Shown here one piece after another: positions 50,767 through 61,100 of a stretch of 64,000 nucleotides of DNA. The position numbers and the translations under genes are program-made. The number at the start of each line of letters is the position of its first letter. Position 1 is the stretch's first letter. The DNA lies in the NCBI GenBank assembly GCA_020440645.1, contig JAGRNR010000009.1, positions 1 through 64,000 of the forward strand, written 5' to 3'. The stretch comes from JAHEFU01 sp020440645 (GTDB lineage Bacteria > 4484-113 > JAFGCY01). The notes under the pieces are model-generated. The model was given only the letters and a program-made list of their open reading frames with translations, made no database searches and had not been told where the DNA came from.

Positions 50767-52881
50767 TCAAATGGGTAAGGCAGTTACTATGACGAAGTCT
50801 GTATCCGCGAGGCCCCACTCATCGATTACGCGCACGCTGACGACGATTGCACCGGGTACTGTGATCTGCGTGTCATAGGTGGGCTGGAACTGGCCGGTCA
50901 CTTCAAAGATCCCGTCACCGTCGACATCAAACTGGTATTCAGTGATGTAGCCCATCTCAACTGTGCTGGCAGATGCATCCAGCGAAATGTCAAATGGAAC
51001 CGACCCAACGAGCGGATCAGCGGACAAAGCGGCGTGCGGGCCGTCATAGTTGCGGCAGCGGAATGTGTAGTCACCGGGGCCCTTCGCCAGTGCTGAGGGA
51101 TCTATGCTCACACGGATCAGGTACTGGCCGGCGGAGGGCAGCACGAACTTGAGGATTTCACTATCCAAGATGCCGTGTGCGCTGGCCAATGGGTTGTCGG
51201 TGTCGCCGGCGGAATACAGGTCCAGGCGCATGTCTATCTCGCTGCGGAGGAAATCCGCGACGAACGCCACTGGACCGCTGCGGTCGGATTCGAAGGAGTA
51301 CCAGTCCGCGCTGTCGCCGCCGCCCTCATCCAGTGAGCCCTTCCAGTTGCAGATCCCCTTGGAGTAGTTCATGAAGCCGGTGAACTCCTCGGCCTCGCCC
51401 GGGGTACCGTTGGGTTCAGTTTCAGCCAAGCCGGAATTCGGCCCGATCCGCAGCGGTATGCTGGCAACGTCTGTCCGGCCGCCGCTGTCCGTCACGCGGA
51501 ATGTCGCGTTGAAAGTCTGCCCTGTCTGGGCATAGGTCGCAACGAATTCCTCACCGGGGGCGAAAGAATAATCGAATATGCCATCACCCTCCAGGTCCGT
51601 CTCGAACGAGACGATGTCATTGTCGGGGTCGCTGCTCTCGCTCCAGTCTATCCTGAAGGCACCCGGTGAGTTGAAGCTGTAGTCGGACTTGACGACGATG
51701 GTCGGCGGCTCAGTACCATCAACCGGGTCAATCACCACCGTGGTTGAGGCGGTGCTAAAGCTGCCCTGGTTGTCAATCGCCATCACGGACACCTCATAGC
51801 TGCCGGGTACGGCGAAGAACCACTTCTGCACGGCACTGCCAAAAACCTCGAAATGCCCGTCTCCGTCGAAGTCGAAACGGTAGCCGGCTATCGAGCCGTC
51901 CGTGTCGCTGCTGCCGCTGCAGTCGAAGTTGATCCACTGCGGGACCGGTCCACCGCTGGTGTCAGGCACGATCGAGGCAAGCGGTGCAGCGTTGCCATCC
52001 ACCAGGGCGACCGAAATCGGGATGCTGAGCTCGGCGGTGGCTCCCTCATTGTCCGTCAGGCGCAGTGTGCAGGTGTACTCGCCCGCGTGGTCGTAAGTCC
52101 AGAAAACCACCGGGGCCGGGTACCGGAAATCCGTGTAGACCGGATCCTCCATTGACCATTCGTAGCCTGCAATGCTGCCGTCCGGATCGTGGCAACCCGA
52201 GGCGTCGAACTGGACCTCCAGAGAGCCTGTTCCACTGGTCTGGTTCGGGATCAGGCTGGCCACGGGCGGCAGGTTCTCCCCCAGACGCAGCCGGCTGAGA
52301 TTGAAGTTGCCCTTGTCCGCGACCAGGATGGTGAAATAGATGTCGCCATTCCCGGAGAAGTAGCCGTCAAGGCTACCGAAATCAATGATGTCCTGATCCG
52401 TGCCCTGGAACCATTGCCAGCGATTGCTGCTGAAGTCGCTGACACCGATGTAGTGGCGCGCTCCGTCCGGCCTGGGGCCTTCCCACAGTACCTGCAGTTC
52501 CGGCTGGCGCTGGAAATCAGTGATGTTGAAACCTTAAATCGCCCAGCTCAGCTCACGTGTCGGCGGCTCGGCCACGGGCTCGTAATCAGCAACCATCACA
52601 AGCATGTTCCCGACAATGCTCGCATTGGCGAATGCATCAGGCTGATAAGTCTGATATCCATCCCGCAGGAAGTCCTCCGGGACATTGCTGGCGCTGCGCT
52701 GCTGCTGAGGCAGGCTGTCCAGTCCCGGCAGCCCGTCAGCCAGCGAGGGACTGAGCTGTACAGCCTCAGCCTGCGCGGAAACGGGCAGGTCAGCCGCCTG
52801 CTCCGGATGGGCCGGCTGGCTGCTGCATGAAGCCGCGAGCAGCAGGCAGCCTGCGCACGCGATGGCGAGAAGAGCTTTCAT
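50767..52881 (-). pseudogene. PKD/PPC-domain lipoprotein, tandem paralogue 2, interrupted by an in-frame stop
   Basis: Same architecture as its neighbours: lipobox LLAASCSS, signature QRSASNVPEDFLRDGYQT, shared domain, three PKD-type repeats, PPC-like domain and final PKD unit. The frame is broken by a single TAA at 52534-52536, where paralogues have Tyr (LSWGIYGFNI; here LSWAI, stop, GFNI). Reading continues in the same frame on both sides with no indel, so the cause is one base change (TAC or TAT to TAA) or a sequencing error. The N-terminal piece is 115 residues (52534-52881). The rest could only be made from an internal start such as the ATG at 52263 and would not be exported. Confidence 0.88.
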
Positions 52882-52994
52882 CTTTATTCCTTGAACCTGC
52901 CTGGTTCCTTATGGCAGTGCAGGAGGCTGGGAAAATTCTACTCGATCAGTCTCAATCATTGACTTTCCCAGTAAAGCAATCCGCCAGCGATCAT

Positions 52995-55088
52995 TCAGGG
53001 GGCGATGCCCGTCACTGTCACCGTGGCGATTGACTCCATTCCCAGCATGTCCTGTACCTTGACGCCGAGCTCCTGCGGTCCTTCCCAGCTGACGGTGCCA
53101 GTACCGAGCCATCCGCCGGGCTCGCTCTCGAAGATCCCGTCGCCATCCATGTCAAAGAAGTAGATCAGGCCCTCCAGGTAACGGTCATAGCTGCGGCCCG
53201 CGTTGAGCACAACCTCGGTCCCCGTCTCCACTACCGTTGCGGAGGCCGTGACAAAAGCCACCGGCTTGGAGGGGTCCCAGAAGTCCAGCTTGTAGCCGCT
53301 GTCCTGCCCGGCCTCGCCTGCCTGCTTCGTGAACACGCGCAGGAAGTAGTCCCCCGGCGCCGTAATGAGAACGGACATAAACTCGTTGTCGGTATCCGAG
53401 TAGCTGAAGAACAGCGGGTTCACCAGGTCAAGAGGGCTGTACATCTCAATGTCCATGTCCATGAAACTGTGCGTGAAGATCAGGTTGAACCACAGCTGGC
53501 CGTTGTGCGCGGCATGGATCACATACCAGTCCTCGGTATCCTCAGCGAACTTGAGCTGGCCGGGAAAGTCGCGCACCCGCACACACTCGTTGCCAAAACT
53601 GCCCAGGCTGATCGCCGTCTCCGGGCTGTCATTCGGTTCTACCTCCGGCTGGCCGGAGAATGGCGTGACCATCACTGGACAGGTTGCCGTGTCACTGCGT
53701 CCGCCGCTGTCAGTGACCCTCACGGCGACGTTGAACACGCCGCCATCCTGGGAATAGGTCACGTTATTCACGGGATCGAGCCCTGAATCAACGTCGAACG
53801 TGCCGTCACCCTCGAAGTCCCATTCGTACTTCACGATGTCATTGTCAGGGTCATAGGATCCCTGTGCGGTGAAGTACCGTGCACCCGCAGTGTTGTCATA
53901 CCAGTAGACGGCCTCCAGCTTTGCCACCGGAGGCTCCGTGCCCTCCACGGGCAGCACCTCGATCTGCATCGTGGCCGTGTCGACGGCACCGAACTCATCA
54001 ATCACCATCACGCTGGGGTTGTAGGTGCCGGCTGCGATGTACAGAGCCTTGAACACCGGGCTGCCAAAAGTGAACTGCTCGAAGTACCCGTCCTCGTCAA
54101 TGTCCCAGCGGAATGTCATGAAACCGTTCTCCGGATCCGTGCTGTCCTGTGCATTGAGCGTGACGGAAAGCGGAACCAGGCCGGATACCACATCAGATTC
54201 AGAGTAGATATCGGCCACAGGCGGGTCATTGCCAGGCACGGCGGTGACGCTGATCGGAATGACAAATTCCGTCATTCCGCCTTCGAGGTCATGCGCCCTG
54301 CCTATGCAGTCGTACTCGCCGACATGGTCATACTCCCAGTACAGGAACGGACCGGCGGGCTCGAAGATCGGCCCACCCTCGGCGGACCATTCAAAGAAGG
54401 TCAGAGTGCCATCCGGATCGTAGCTGGCTGAGGCATCGATGTTGACCGTCAGCTTGCCCTGGCCGCTGTCGTTGTCAATCGTGTAGTCGATCACGGGCGG
54501 GAAGTTGCCGCCGAGGCGCAGCCTGCTGAAGGTGAACTGGCCCTCCGTTGCCAGCAGCACCACCACATACAGGTCGCCGTTGGCAGAGAAATAGTCAGCC
54601 AGCCCCGGGAAGTCCACGGTCCCGTCCGCCGTACCCTGGCGCCACTGCCAGTGTCCGCTGGAGTAATCACTGACCCCGATGTAGATGCCGGAGCTGGCGG
54701 GCGCAGTGCCATTCCACTTTGCCTGGATCTCCGTGCCGCGCTGGTAGTCTGCGATGTTGAAACCGTAGATCCCCCAGCTCAGTCCATGCATCGGCGGGTC
54801 GCCCTGCGGATCATAGGTCGGGCTCATCGAGAGCTTGTCACCGGTCACCTCGGCATTCATCTTCGCCGATACCTTGTAGATGTCGGCTCCCGTGCGGATG
54901 CAGGCTTCCGGCGTATTGCTGGTACTGCGCTGCATGGCAGGCAGGGCAGAAATGGCCGGCAGCTGCGATTCAAGCTGCGGCAGGACAGCGTCGCCTGCCG
55001 GTTGGTTTACCTGGCCGCCACTTCCGCTGGAGCAGGCTGCCAGCAGCAGCATCGCTCCGGCCAGCAGGCCACTGAGCTGTCTGAACAT
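52995..55088 (-). CDS. PKD/PPC-domain lipoprotein, tandem paralogue 3
   Basis: Exported lipoprotein of 697 residues. Lipobox LLLAACSSG (Cys about 19), then the family signature QRSTSNTPEACIRTGADI, in which Glu-Ala-Cys replaces the usual Glu-Asp-Phe. The shared domain includes LSWGIYGFNIADYQRG, YIGVSDYSSGHWQW and LRLGGNFPPVIDY. PKD-type repeats follow (FEWSAEGGP, FRWDIDEDGYFE, YEWDFEGDGTFDVD), then a PPC-like domain (VEPNDSPETAISLGSF, DTEDWYVI) and a final PKD-type unit with FFDMDGDGIFE. It is closest to paralogue 1 in length and order. Surface location and a binding role are inferred. Confidence 0.85.
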   Translation of the reverse strand: MFRQLSGLLAGAMLLLAACSSGSGGQVNQPAGDAVLPQLESQLPAISALPAMQRSTSNTPEACIRTGADIYKVSAKMNAEVTGDKLSMSPTYDPQGDPPMHGLSWGIYGFNIADYQRGTEIQAKWNGTAPASSGIYIGVSDYSSGHWQWRQGTADGTVDFPGLADYFSANGDLYVVVLLATEGQFTFSRLRLGGNFPPVIDYTIDNDSGQGKLTVNIDASASYDPDGTLTFFEWSAEGGPIFEPAGPFLYWEYDHVGEYDCIGRAHDLEGGMTEFVIPISVTAVPGNDPPVADIYSESDVVSGLVPLSVTLNAQDSTDPENGFMTFRWDIDEDGYFEQFTFGSPVFKALYIAAGTYNPSVMVIDEFGAVDTATMQIEVLPVEGTEPPVAKLEAVYWYDNTAGARYFTAQGSYDPDNDIVKYEWDFEGDGTFDVDSGLDPVNNVTYSQDGGVFNVAVRVTDSGGRSDTATCPVMVTPFSGQPEVEPNDSPETAISLGSFGNECVRVRDFPGQLKFAEDTEDWYVIHAAHNGQLWFNLIFTHSFMDMDIEMYSPLDLVNPLFFSYSDTDNEFMSVLITAPGDYFLRVFTKQAGEAGQDSGYKLDFWDPSKPVAFVTASATVVETGTEVVLNAGRSYDRYLEGLIYFFDMDGDGIFESEPGGWLGTGTVSWEGPQELGVKVQDMLGMESIATVTVTGIAP

Positions 55089-55182
55089 GCGCTTGTCCTC
55101 GCACTTTACCGGGTTCCGTCCGCACAGATTCTAACCCAGGACAAACCAGGACAAGCAGTTGCATCGCAGTCCGGCCTGCAGC

Positions 55183-58005
55183 CTAGGCTTCCGGCAGGAC
55201 CTCCATCATGTAGTCCTGCTCGAGCTTCGGGTTCGAGCTGGCCCACACGTAGGCATTGATGTAGTAGGTACCGGGCGCGGTGAAGTTGTACGTGATCGAC
55301 TCGTTGTCAGTGGTGCTTGTCGATGAGCCGATCTGGGACGTGCCGTCGGTGTCATACAGCTTCAGGTCGAGGTCGGACAGCGCATCGGTGAAGTACATGT
55401 TGATCACATAGCTGCCCGGTGTCACGATCTGGATCTTCATCCAGTCCGACTCGTCGCCATCCAGCGGCCCGTCCGGCCCGAGGTTGCCGAACCAGCCGGT
55501 GAAGTCCGTGCCGGGGAACATGTTGCCGGTCAGGTAGTCGTCATTGTCCTCAACCTCGTCGTAGGTCAGGCTGACCGAGATATCCACCGAGTCGGTGCCA
55601 CTGGCACCGTACTGGTCCGTCACGCGCACCATCGCGCTGACTGTGCCGGCCGAGTAGTAGGTATGGGTCACGAAGGGGTCGGTGGTGGTCTCGTCCCAGG
55701 TGCCGTCTCCGTTGTAGTCCCACTCGAACTTCGTCAGGTCATGCCCGTCCGGGTCGGTGCTGCCGCTGGCATCGAAGTCCACCACAAGCGGGGCCTCGCC
55801 ACTCAGCGGGCTGGCGGTCAGGACCACATTCGGGTTGCCGTTGATCGAGTTGACGTTTACGGTCTTCGTCACCTTGCCACCCTGGTCGTCGGTCACGCGC
55901 ACCTTGACCGCCACCGTGCCGGAAACCGTCATGTCGCCCATGAAGACTGAGGTCGTGCCGGTGTCCTGCTCGAAGCTGCCGTTGCCATCGACGTCCCACT
56001 CGTACTTGGTGATCGTGCCGTCCGGGTCGTAGCTGCCCGTCGCATCCAGCGTGACCGGGAAGGGCACGTTGCCACTGAGCGGGCTGACGTTGAAGGTGAC
56101 CACCGGCAGGCGGTTCACGCTGGCATCGAAGGTGTAGTCCGCCGGACCGCGGTCAGTCGCGCTGGCGTAGATGTAGATCCGGATGAAGTAGGTGCCGGTC
56201 TTGTCAGCCGGGATCGAGTAGCTGATCGACTCCGTGTTGCCCGTGCCGGTGGAGGATGCCACCGAGGTGCTCAGGTCGGATTCATGGAACAGGCGGATGT
56301 CAATGTCAGCCTCGGCATCGATGAAGGCCAGGTTCAGCTGCACCTCCAGTGGCTCGGGTGCCGCGAACACAAGCCAGTCCTCCTCGCTGCCGTCATAGCC
56401 GCCCACTCCGAGGTTGCCACGCCAGCCCTGGATGCCCTTCGCATAGCCGCCATAGCCCGGCAGCTGGTCAGCGGAAGCGCTGTCGTCATTCGCCTCGGTC
56501 TCGTGGTAGTTGCCGGCGCTGTCAACGATGAGCGTGGCCTGGAAGGTGTCATTCAGGCCGCCGCTGTCGGTCACGCGCAGGACCGGGGTGTAGGTGCCGA
56601 TGCCGGGGTAGGTATGCTGGGCAGTGGCCGTGCCGCCGTTGTCAAGCTCGTAGGTTCCGTCACCGTCCCAGTCGAACTCGTACTTGACGATGTCGTCGTC
56701 CGGGTCAGTAGAGACGGAGGCGTCGAAGTTGAACACGCCGTCATCGGTGCGGAAGCCGTAGTCCACCAGCATCAGTGCGTCCGGCGGGCTCTGCACCCCG
56801 ACCTCCATCACCTCGATCAGCAGGTTGTCAGTCGCCGTGCTGCCGAGGTCGTCAGTCACGCGAAGCTTGATGTCGTAGCTGCCTGGATCGTTGAACGTTG
56901 TCGATGTGCTGTCGACCACGCCGGTGTCCTTCTCGAAGCTGCCGTTGCCGTCGAGGTCCCATTCGTACTTGACGATCGTGCCGTCCGGGTCGGAGCTGCC
57001 TGTGCCGTTGAACAGCACGGTGAGCGGTGCGGAACCGGTGGTCTTGTTGGCGCCGAGCACCGCCGTCGGCGGGTCGTTGTCAATGACAGGGGTGACGCTG
57101 ACAACGGTCTCCGCGATGCGCTGGGCGCCCTCATTGTCAGTCAGCTGCACGCGCACGAGGAAGTTGCCTGTCTGGTTGTAGACATGCTGCGTGGTCTGGT
57201 CGGTACCGGGGGCACCGAAGCCGTCACCGGTGAAGTCCCATTCGAAGCTTGTGATGTCGCCGTCGATGTCATAGCTCGCACTGGCGTCGAAGTTGACGGT
57301 CAGCGGCACGGTGCCGCTGGTCGTGTCAGCCTGCAGGTCCGCCACCGGTGCGATGTTGTCACCGAGGCGCAGCTGGCCGAGGCTGTAGCTGCCCTGCCCG
57401 GTCAGCACCACGGCGATGTACAGGGTGTCCGTCGGGGAGAAGAAGTCCGCCAGGTTGCCGAAGTCCATCGCCGTGCCGGCGGCCGGTCCCTGGAACCACT
57501 GCCAGCGGCCGGCATCGAAGTTGCTGATGCCGATGAAGTAGTTGCCGGCGGGCGGCGTGGTGCCATCCCACCACAGCTGCAGGGTGCCGGGGCTGACATA
57601 GCCGGTCAGGCCGAAGCCGTAGACCGCCCAGGCCAGGTCGCTGGTGGGCGGGTTGGCGGTGCGCACCCAGTCCGGCGTCATCACGAGGAAATCCCCGTCC
57701 ACACTGGAGAAGGACTTCATTTCCGGCGTGATCAGCTGCGAACCAAAGCGGATGAAGTCCTCCGGCGCATTGCTCGAGCTGCGCTCGACGGCCGGCAGGT
57801 CTGAAAGGTCCGGCACCCCGTCCATGGCCACGGTGATCTCCGGCGCGGGCTTGGCATGTTCGATGCTGTATTCGAGGACCGGCTGTTCCTCATTGAACTC
57901 GAACTTCTCGCGCTTGAAGAGTACCTGGTCTCCGCCCGACCCGCCTCCGCAGGAGGTGAGCAGGATTGAGACGGCGATGGCCCAGACATATAGTGCATTT
58001 CTCAT
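55183..58005 (-). CDS. PKD/PPC-domain lipoprotein, tandem paralogue 4 (expanded)
   Basis: Largest of the tandem family, 940 residues. Lipobox ILLTSCGGG (Cys about 19), family signature ERSSSNAPEDFIRFGSQL, shared domain with LAWAVYGFGLTGY and LRLGDNIAPVADL. Three PKD-type repeats come next (FEWDFTGDGFG, YEWDLDGNGSFE, YEFDWDGDGTYE), a PPC-like domain at about 505-630, two more PKD repeats (YEWDVDGNGSFE, FEWDYNGDGTWDE) and a second PPC-like domain at the end (EVEDNDDYLTGNMFPG). Repeat gain relative to the other three is clear. The start is preceded by AGAGG within a small palindrome that may affect translation. The divergent neighbour is a secreted protease. Confidence 0.87.
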   Translation of the reverse strand: MRNALYVWAIAVSILLTSCGGGSGGDQVLFKREKFEFNEEQPVLEYSIEHAKPAPEITVAMDGVPDLSDLPAVERSSSNAPEDFIRFGSQLITPEMKSFSSVDGDFLVMTPDWVRTANPPTSDLAWAVYGFGLTGYVSPGTLQLWWDGTTPPAGNYFIGISNFDAGRWQWFQGPAAGTAMDFGNLADFFSPTDTLYIAVVLTGQGSYSLGQLRLGDNIAPVADLQADTTSGTVPLTVNFDASASYDIDGDITSFEWDFTGDGFGAPGTDQTTQHVYNQTGNFLVRVQLTDNEGAQRIAETVVSVTPVIDNDPPTAVLGANKTTGSAPLTVLFNGTGSSDPDGTIVKYEWDLDGNGSFEKDTGVVDSTSTTFNDPGSYDIKLRVTDDLGSTATDNLLIEVMEVGVQSPPDALMLVDYGFRTDDGVFNFDASVSTDPDDDIVKYEFDWDGDGTYELDNGGTATAQHTYPGIGTYTPVLRVTDSGGLNDTFQATLIVDSAGNYHETEANDDSASADQLPGYGGYAKGIQGWRGNLGVGGYDGSEEDWLVFAAPEPLEVQLNLAFIDAEADIDIRLFHESDLSTSVASSTGTGNTESISYSIPADKTGTYFIRIYIYASATDRGPADYTFDASVNRLPVVTFNVSPLSGNVPFPVTLDATGSYDPDGTITKYEWDVDGNGSFEQDTGTTSVFMGDMTVSGTVAVKVRVTDDQGGKVTKTVNVNSINGNPNVVLTASPLSGEAPLVVDFDASGSTDPDGHDLTKFEWDYNGDGTWDETTTDPFVTHTYYSAGTVSAMVRVTDQYGASGTDSVDISVSLTYDEVEDNDDYLTGNMFPGTDFTGWFGNLGPDGPLDGDESDWMKIQIVTPGSYVINMYFTDALSDLDLKLYDTDGTSQIGSSTSTTDNESITYNFTAPGTYYINAYVWASSNPKLEQDYMMEVLPEA

Positions 58006-58017
58006 GAGGAATTCCTC
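58006..58017 (-). promoter_or_regulatory. Palindrome covering the ribosome binding site of paralogue 4
   Basis: GAGGAATTCCTC directly precedes the ATG on the minus strand. The GAGG of the Shine-Dalgarno sequence can pair with CCTC next to the start codon through an AATT loop, which might lower or regulate initiation. The four-base-pair stem is weak. Confidence 0.3.
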
Positions 58018-58167
58018 TGGTTTCAGCGTGGAATACGGGTAAACATGCTGATTTTACCGGATTTTATGGTGACACATGTGAAAGATTAATTGTGTACCGC
58101 CGGTCGGTTTCATCTCAATTTGAAGTACCCTTGAAATTGTGGAAGAATTGTAAGAGGGCAGGCAAGC
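58018..58167. other. Divergent intergenic region before the protease gene
   Basis: AT-richer stretch between divergent genes, expected to hold both promoters; none is clear enough to call. Just downstream, around the protease start, lie two small hairpins: CAGGCA/TGCCTG and TGTCC/GGACA (about 58159-58190). Confidence 0.35.
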
Positions 58168-61100
58168 ATGCCTGTCCGGCTGGCTGGACAAGCAATGAAA
58201 CGAAGCATCTTCACTCCTATGATCCTGTTTGTGCTGCTGATTGGCGCATGCGCCTCACAGCAGCAGCTCAGTGCTGAACCGGGTGCAGGCGGCACTACGG
58301 TGTTCGATAACGACGCAGGCAGCCCGGGCCTCGTGGATGACCCCGGCATGCTGGCCCTGCCCGGTGAGCCGGGCAACCTGGCCGGACTGCGCAATGTCGC
58401 GGACCCGGAGGCTGAGCTGGAACTGCCGCGGCGCACGGCGCGGGCCGGGCAGGACTTTGCCGCCAACCGCCTGGTGGTGGTCTGGGAGAACCAGCCGGAC
58501 CCGGCGGTGCAGCAGCAGTACATGGGCGGCGGCCCGCAGGCGGACCTCAGGCGGGCGACGGACAACCATCCGCTGGTGGACCACCCCTTCTACCGCCGTG
58601 TCAGCCACAACTTCGCCCAGCACTACGGCCTCAGTGAGTTCGGCCGGGTGTTCTACAAGGATGTCAACTTCACTGCATATGAAGTGCCCGGCCTGACGGA
58701 TGTCAGCCAGCTGGACGCGCTGATGCAGAAGCTGCTCAGCGAGAACCGGGGCCTCGTGCGCGAGGTGAACTACGACTTCTACGTGGACATCAGCCAGACG
58801 GTGGAAACTGAGCCGGTGCCGCTTGATCAGGAGCGCATCCAGCAGGTCATCCAGTCCTCTCCGGCTGCACCACAGCGCATGCGTGAGCAGAACCGCAGCA
58901 CGAGCGCTGCCCCGAATGACCCGATGCACCTGAACCTGAGCGGCAGCGACGGCGGCACCTGGGCAAACTGGCGCATCGGTGCGGTCGACGGCCAGGCCTG
59001 GGACAGCGGGGTGGGCAGCCATGACGTGGTGGTGGCGGTGGTGGACACCGGTGTGCGCTACACGCATGAGGACCTCGCTGACAACGCGATCGAGCCCGCC
59101 GCGGAATTCCCGTACAACGAACCGGGCATCCTGACGGACGTGATCAACAAGGACAACGACCCGTTTGACGACCACGGCCACGGCACCTACTGCTCCGGCA
59201 TCGTCGGCGCCGTTGGCAACAACGGGCTCGGGCTGGCCGGTGCCAACCAGCAGGTCAGCATCCTGCCGGTCAAGGTGCTCAGCGGCGGCGGCAGCGGCAG
59301 CGAGACCCAGGTGGCGGAAGGCATGCTGCTGGCGGACTACCTCGGGGCGGACATCATCAGCATGTCGCTCGGCGGGGATTTCCCGGACCGCATCATGCAG
59401 CTGGCCGCCAAGCAGTGCGACAGTGACGGAGTGCTGGTGGTGGTGGCCGCCGGCAACAACAACTGGGGCGGGCTGTTCTACCCGGCCTACTACCCGGAAT
59501 GCCTCGGGGTCGGTGCGACCACACTTGTCAACGACTCCAATGACCAGGACTTCAGCCAGGTGGACGGCGAGATCCCGACGGCTGACCGGTACGACGCGCG
59601 CGCCAACTTCTCCAACTACGGCAGCTGGGTGGACATCGCTGCCCCCGGCGTGCAGGTGCGCTCGACATCAAACGGCTCGGACACTTCATACGGCGCAAGT
59701 GGTGCCGGCACCAGCTTCGCCTGTCCCTACGTGGCCGGCTGCGCAGCGCTGCTGTGGGCGCATATGGGGCCGGACAAAAGCAACCATGAGGTGCGCGGCA
59801 TGCTGCAGGGCAGTGCCACCGTGATGGACCACCTCAACAACGGTGCCAACCCGCGCGGCTTCATTGACAACGACACCAACGGCACGGTGCGCTTCGTGAA
59901 CGTCTGGGAGGCGATCAAGCTGTACGATGCCGGGCCCTATGAAGCGCCGGCTGTCAGCTGGACCAGCCCGCTGGAGGGAGCGAGCGTCAGCGGCCTGACC
60001 GACCTGCAGCTGGAGATCACGGGCGGCAGCGGCAACATCCTAAAGGTGTCCTTTGAGACCCCGACGCGGCACCTCGGCACGGTGACCGAGGAGACTGGCG
60101 GCTTCTGGCAACTGAGCTGGGACAGCGCGTTTGAGTTCAACGGCGGGCAGACCATCACGGCGACGGTGACGGACGACGTCGGGCACATCATCAGCCTGCC
60201 GCTGCATGTCAACTGTGACAATGCGCACATCGTGCCGGAGTGGCAGGAGGGCTTCGACGGCCTGGCGGATGACACGCTGCCGGCGGGCTGGTCCGTGCTG
60301 GATGGCAACGCCGGTACCAACAACACCATCTGGGGCGCTGACAACTCAGATGGTGGCGATGCCTCCCCTTCGATGCACTCCAGCGGCAGCACGGGGAACT
60401 ACGCCCCCAACAGCAATGACTGGCTGTATGCGCCGGTGATCGACCTGACAGGCGTTGCCAGCGCCTCGCTCGAGTTCAACTACCTGCACCGGATGGCCAA
60501 TGACGGCGGTTTCCTGTTCATCACGGCGGATGACGAGACCTACGCCGGCGACGGATTCTTCGGCGGTGGCAACCCGGACTGGGACAGCTACAGCTTTGAC
60601 CTGACGCCGTTTTGCGGCGCGGAAGTGCGCATCTTCTGGGTGATCGACTGCAATGGCGGCAACCAGGCCGGCGGGATGTGGATTGACGACGTGCACATCA
60701 CCGTGCCGGAGGGCACGCCGCCGACCGTCAGCATAGACAGCCCGCTGGCCAATGCCAGCGTGGACGGCATCGTGGACGTGCAGCTGACCCTGAGCGATGA
60801 TACGGTGGCGGTCGAACTGATCGGCCTGCCGGTCAGTGCCCCGCCGCTGCTGTTTGACAGCATCCCGGACAACGACCCCGAGAACCCGACGAAGACATTC
60901 ACGGCCACATGGGACAGCCGCCAGACCGGCACCGGAAATGTGCTGCTGCGCGCGCGGGCCTATGATGATGAAAGTGACAACGGCGGGCTGGATGACCTGG
61001 CGGCCGAGGACAGCGTGGTGCTGGACGTGACAAACCCCGTGGCCGGCCCCGGCTGGCTGGAGGACTTCGAGGATGTGGTGGACCTCGGCGGGACTGACAA

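Noticed and set aside
56284..57804. 506-codon plus-strand frame opposite PKD paralogue 4
   Set aside because: Mirror of Gly/Asp-rich PKD repeats; Val/Ala/Arg-rich with no recognisable domain.
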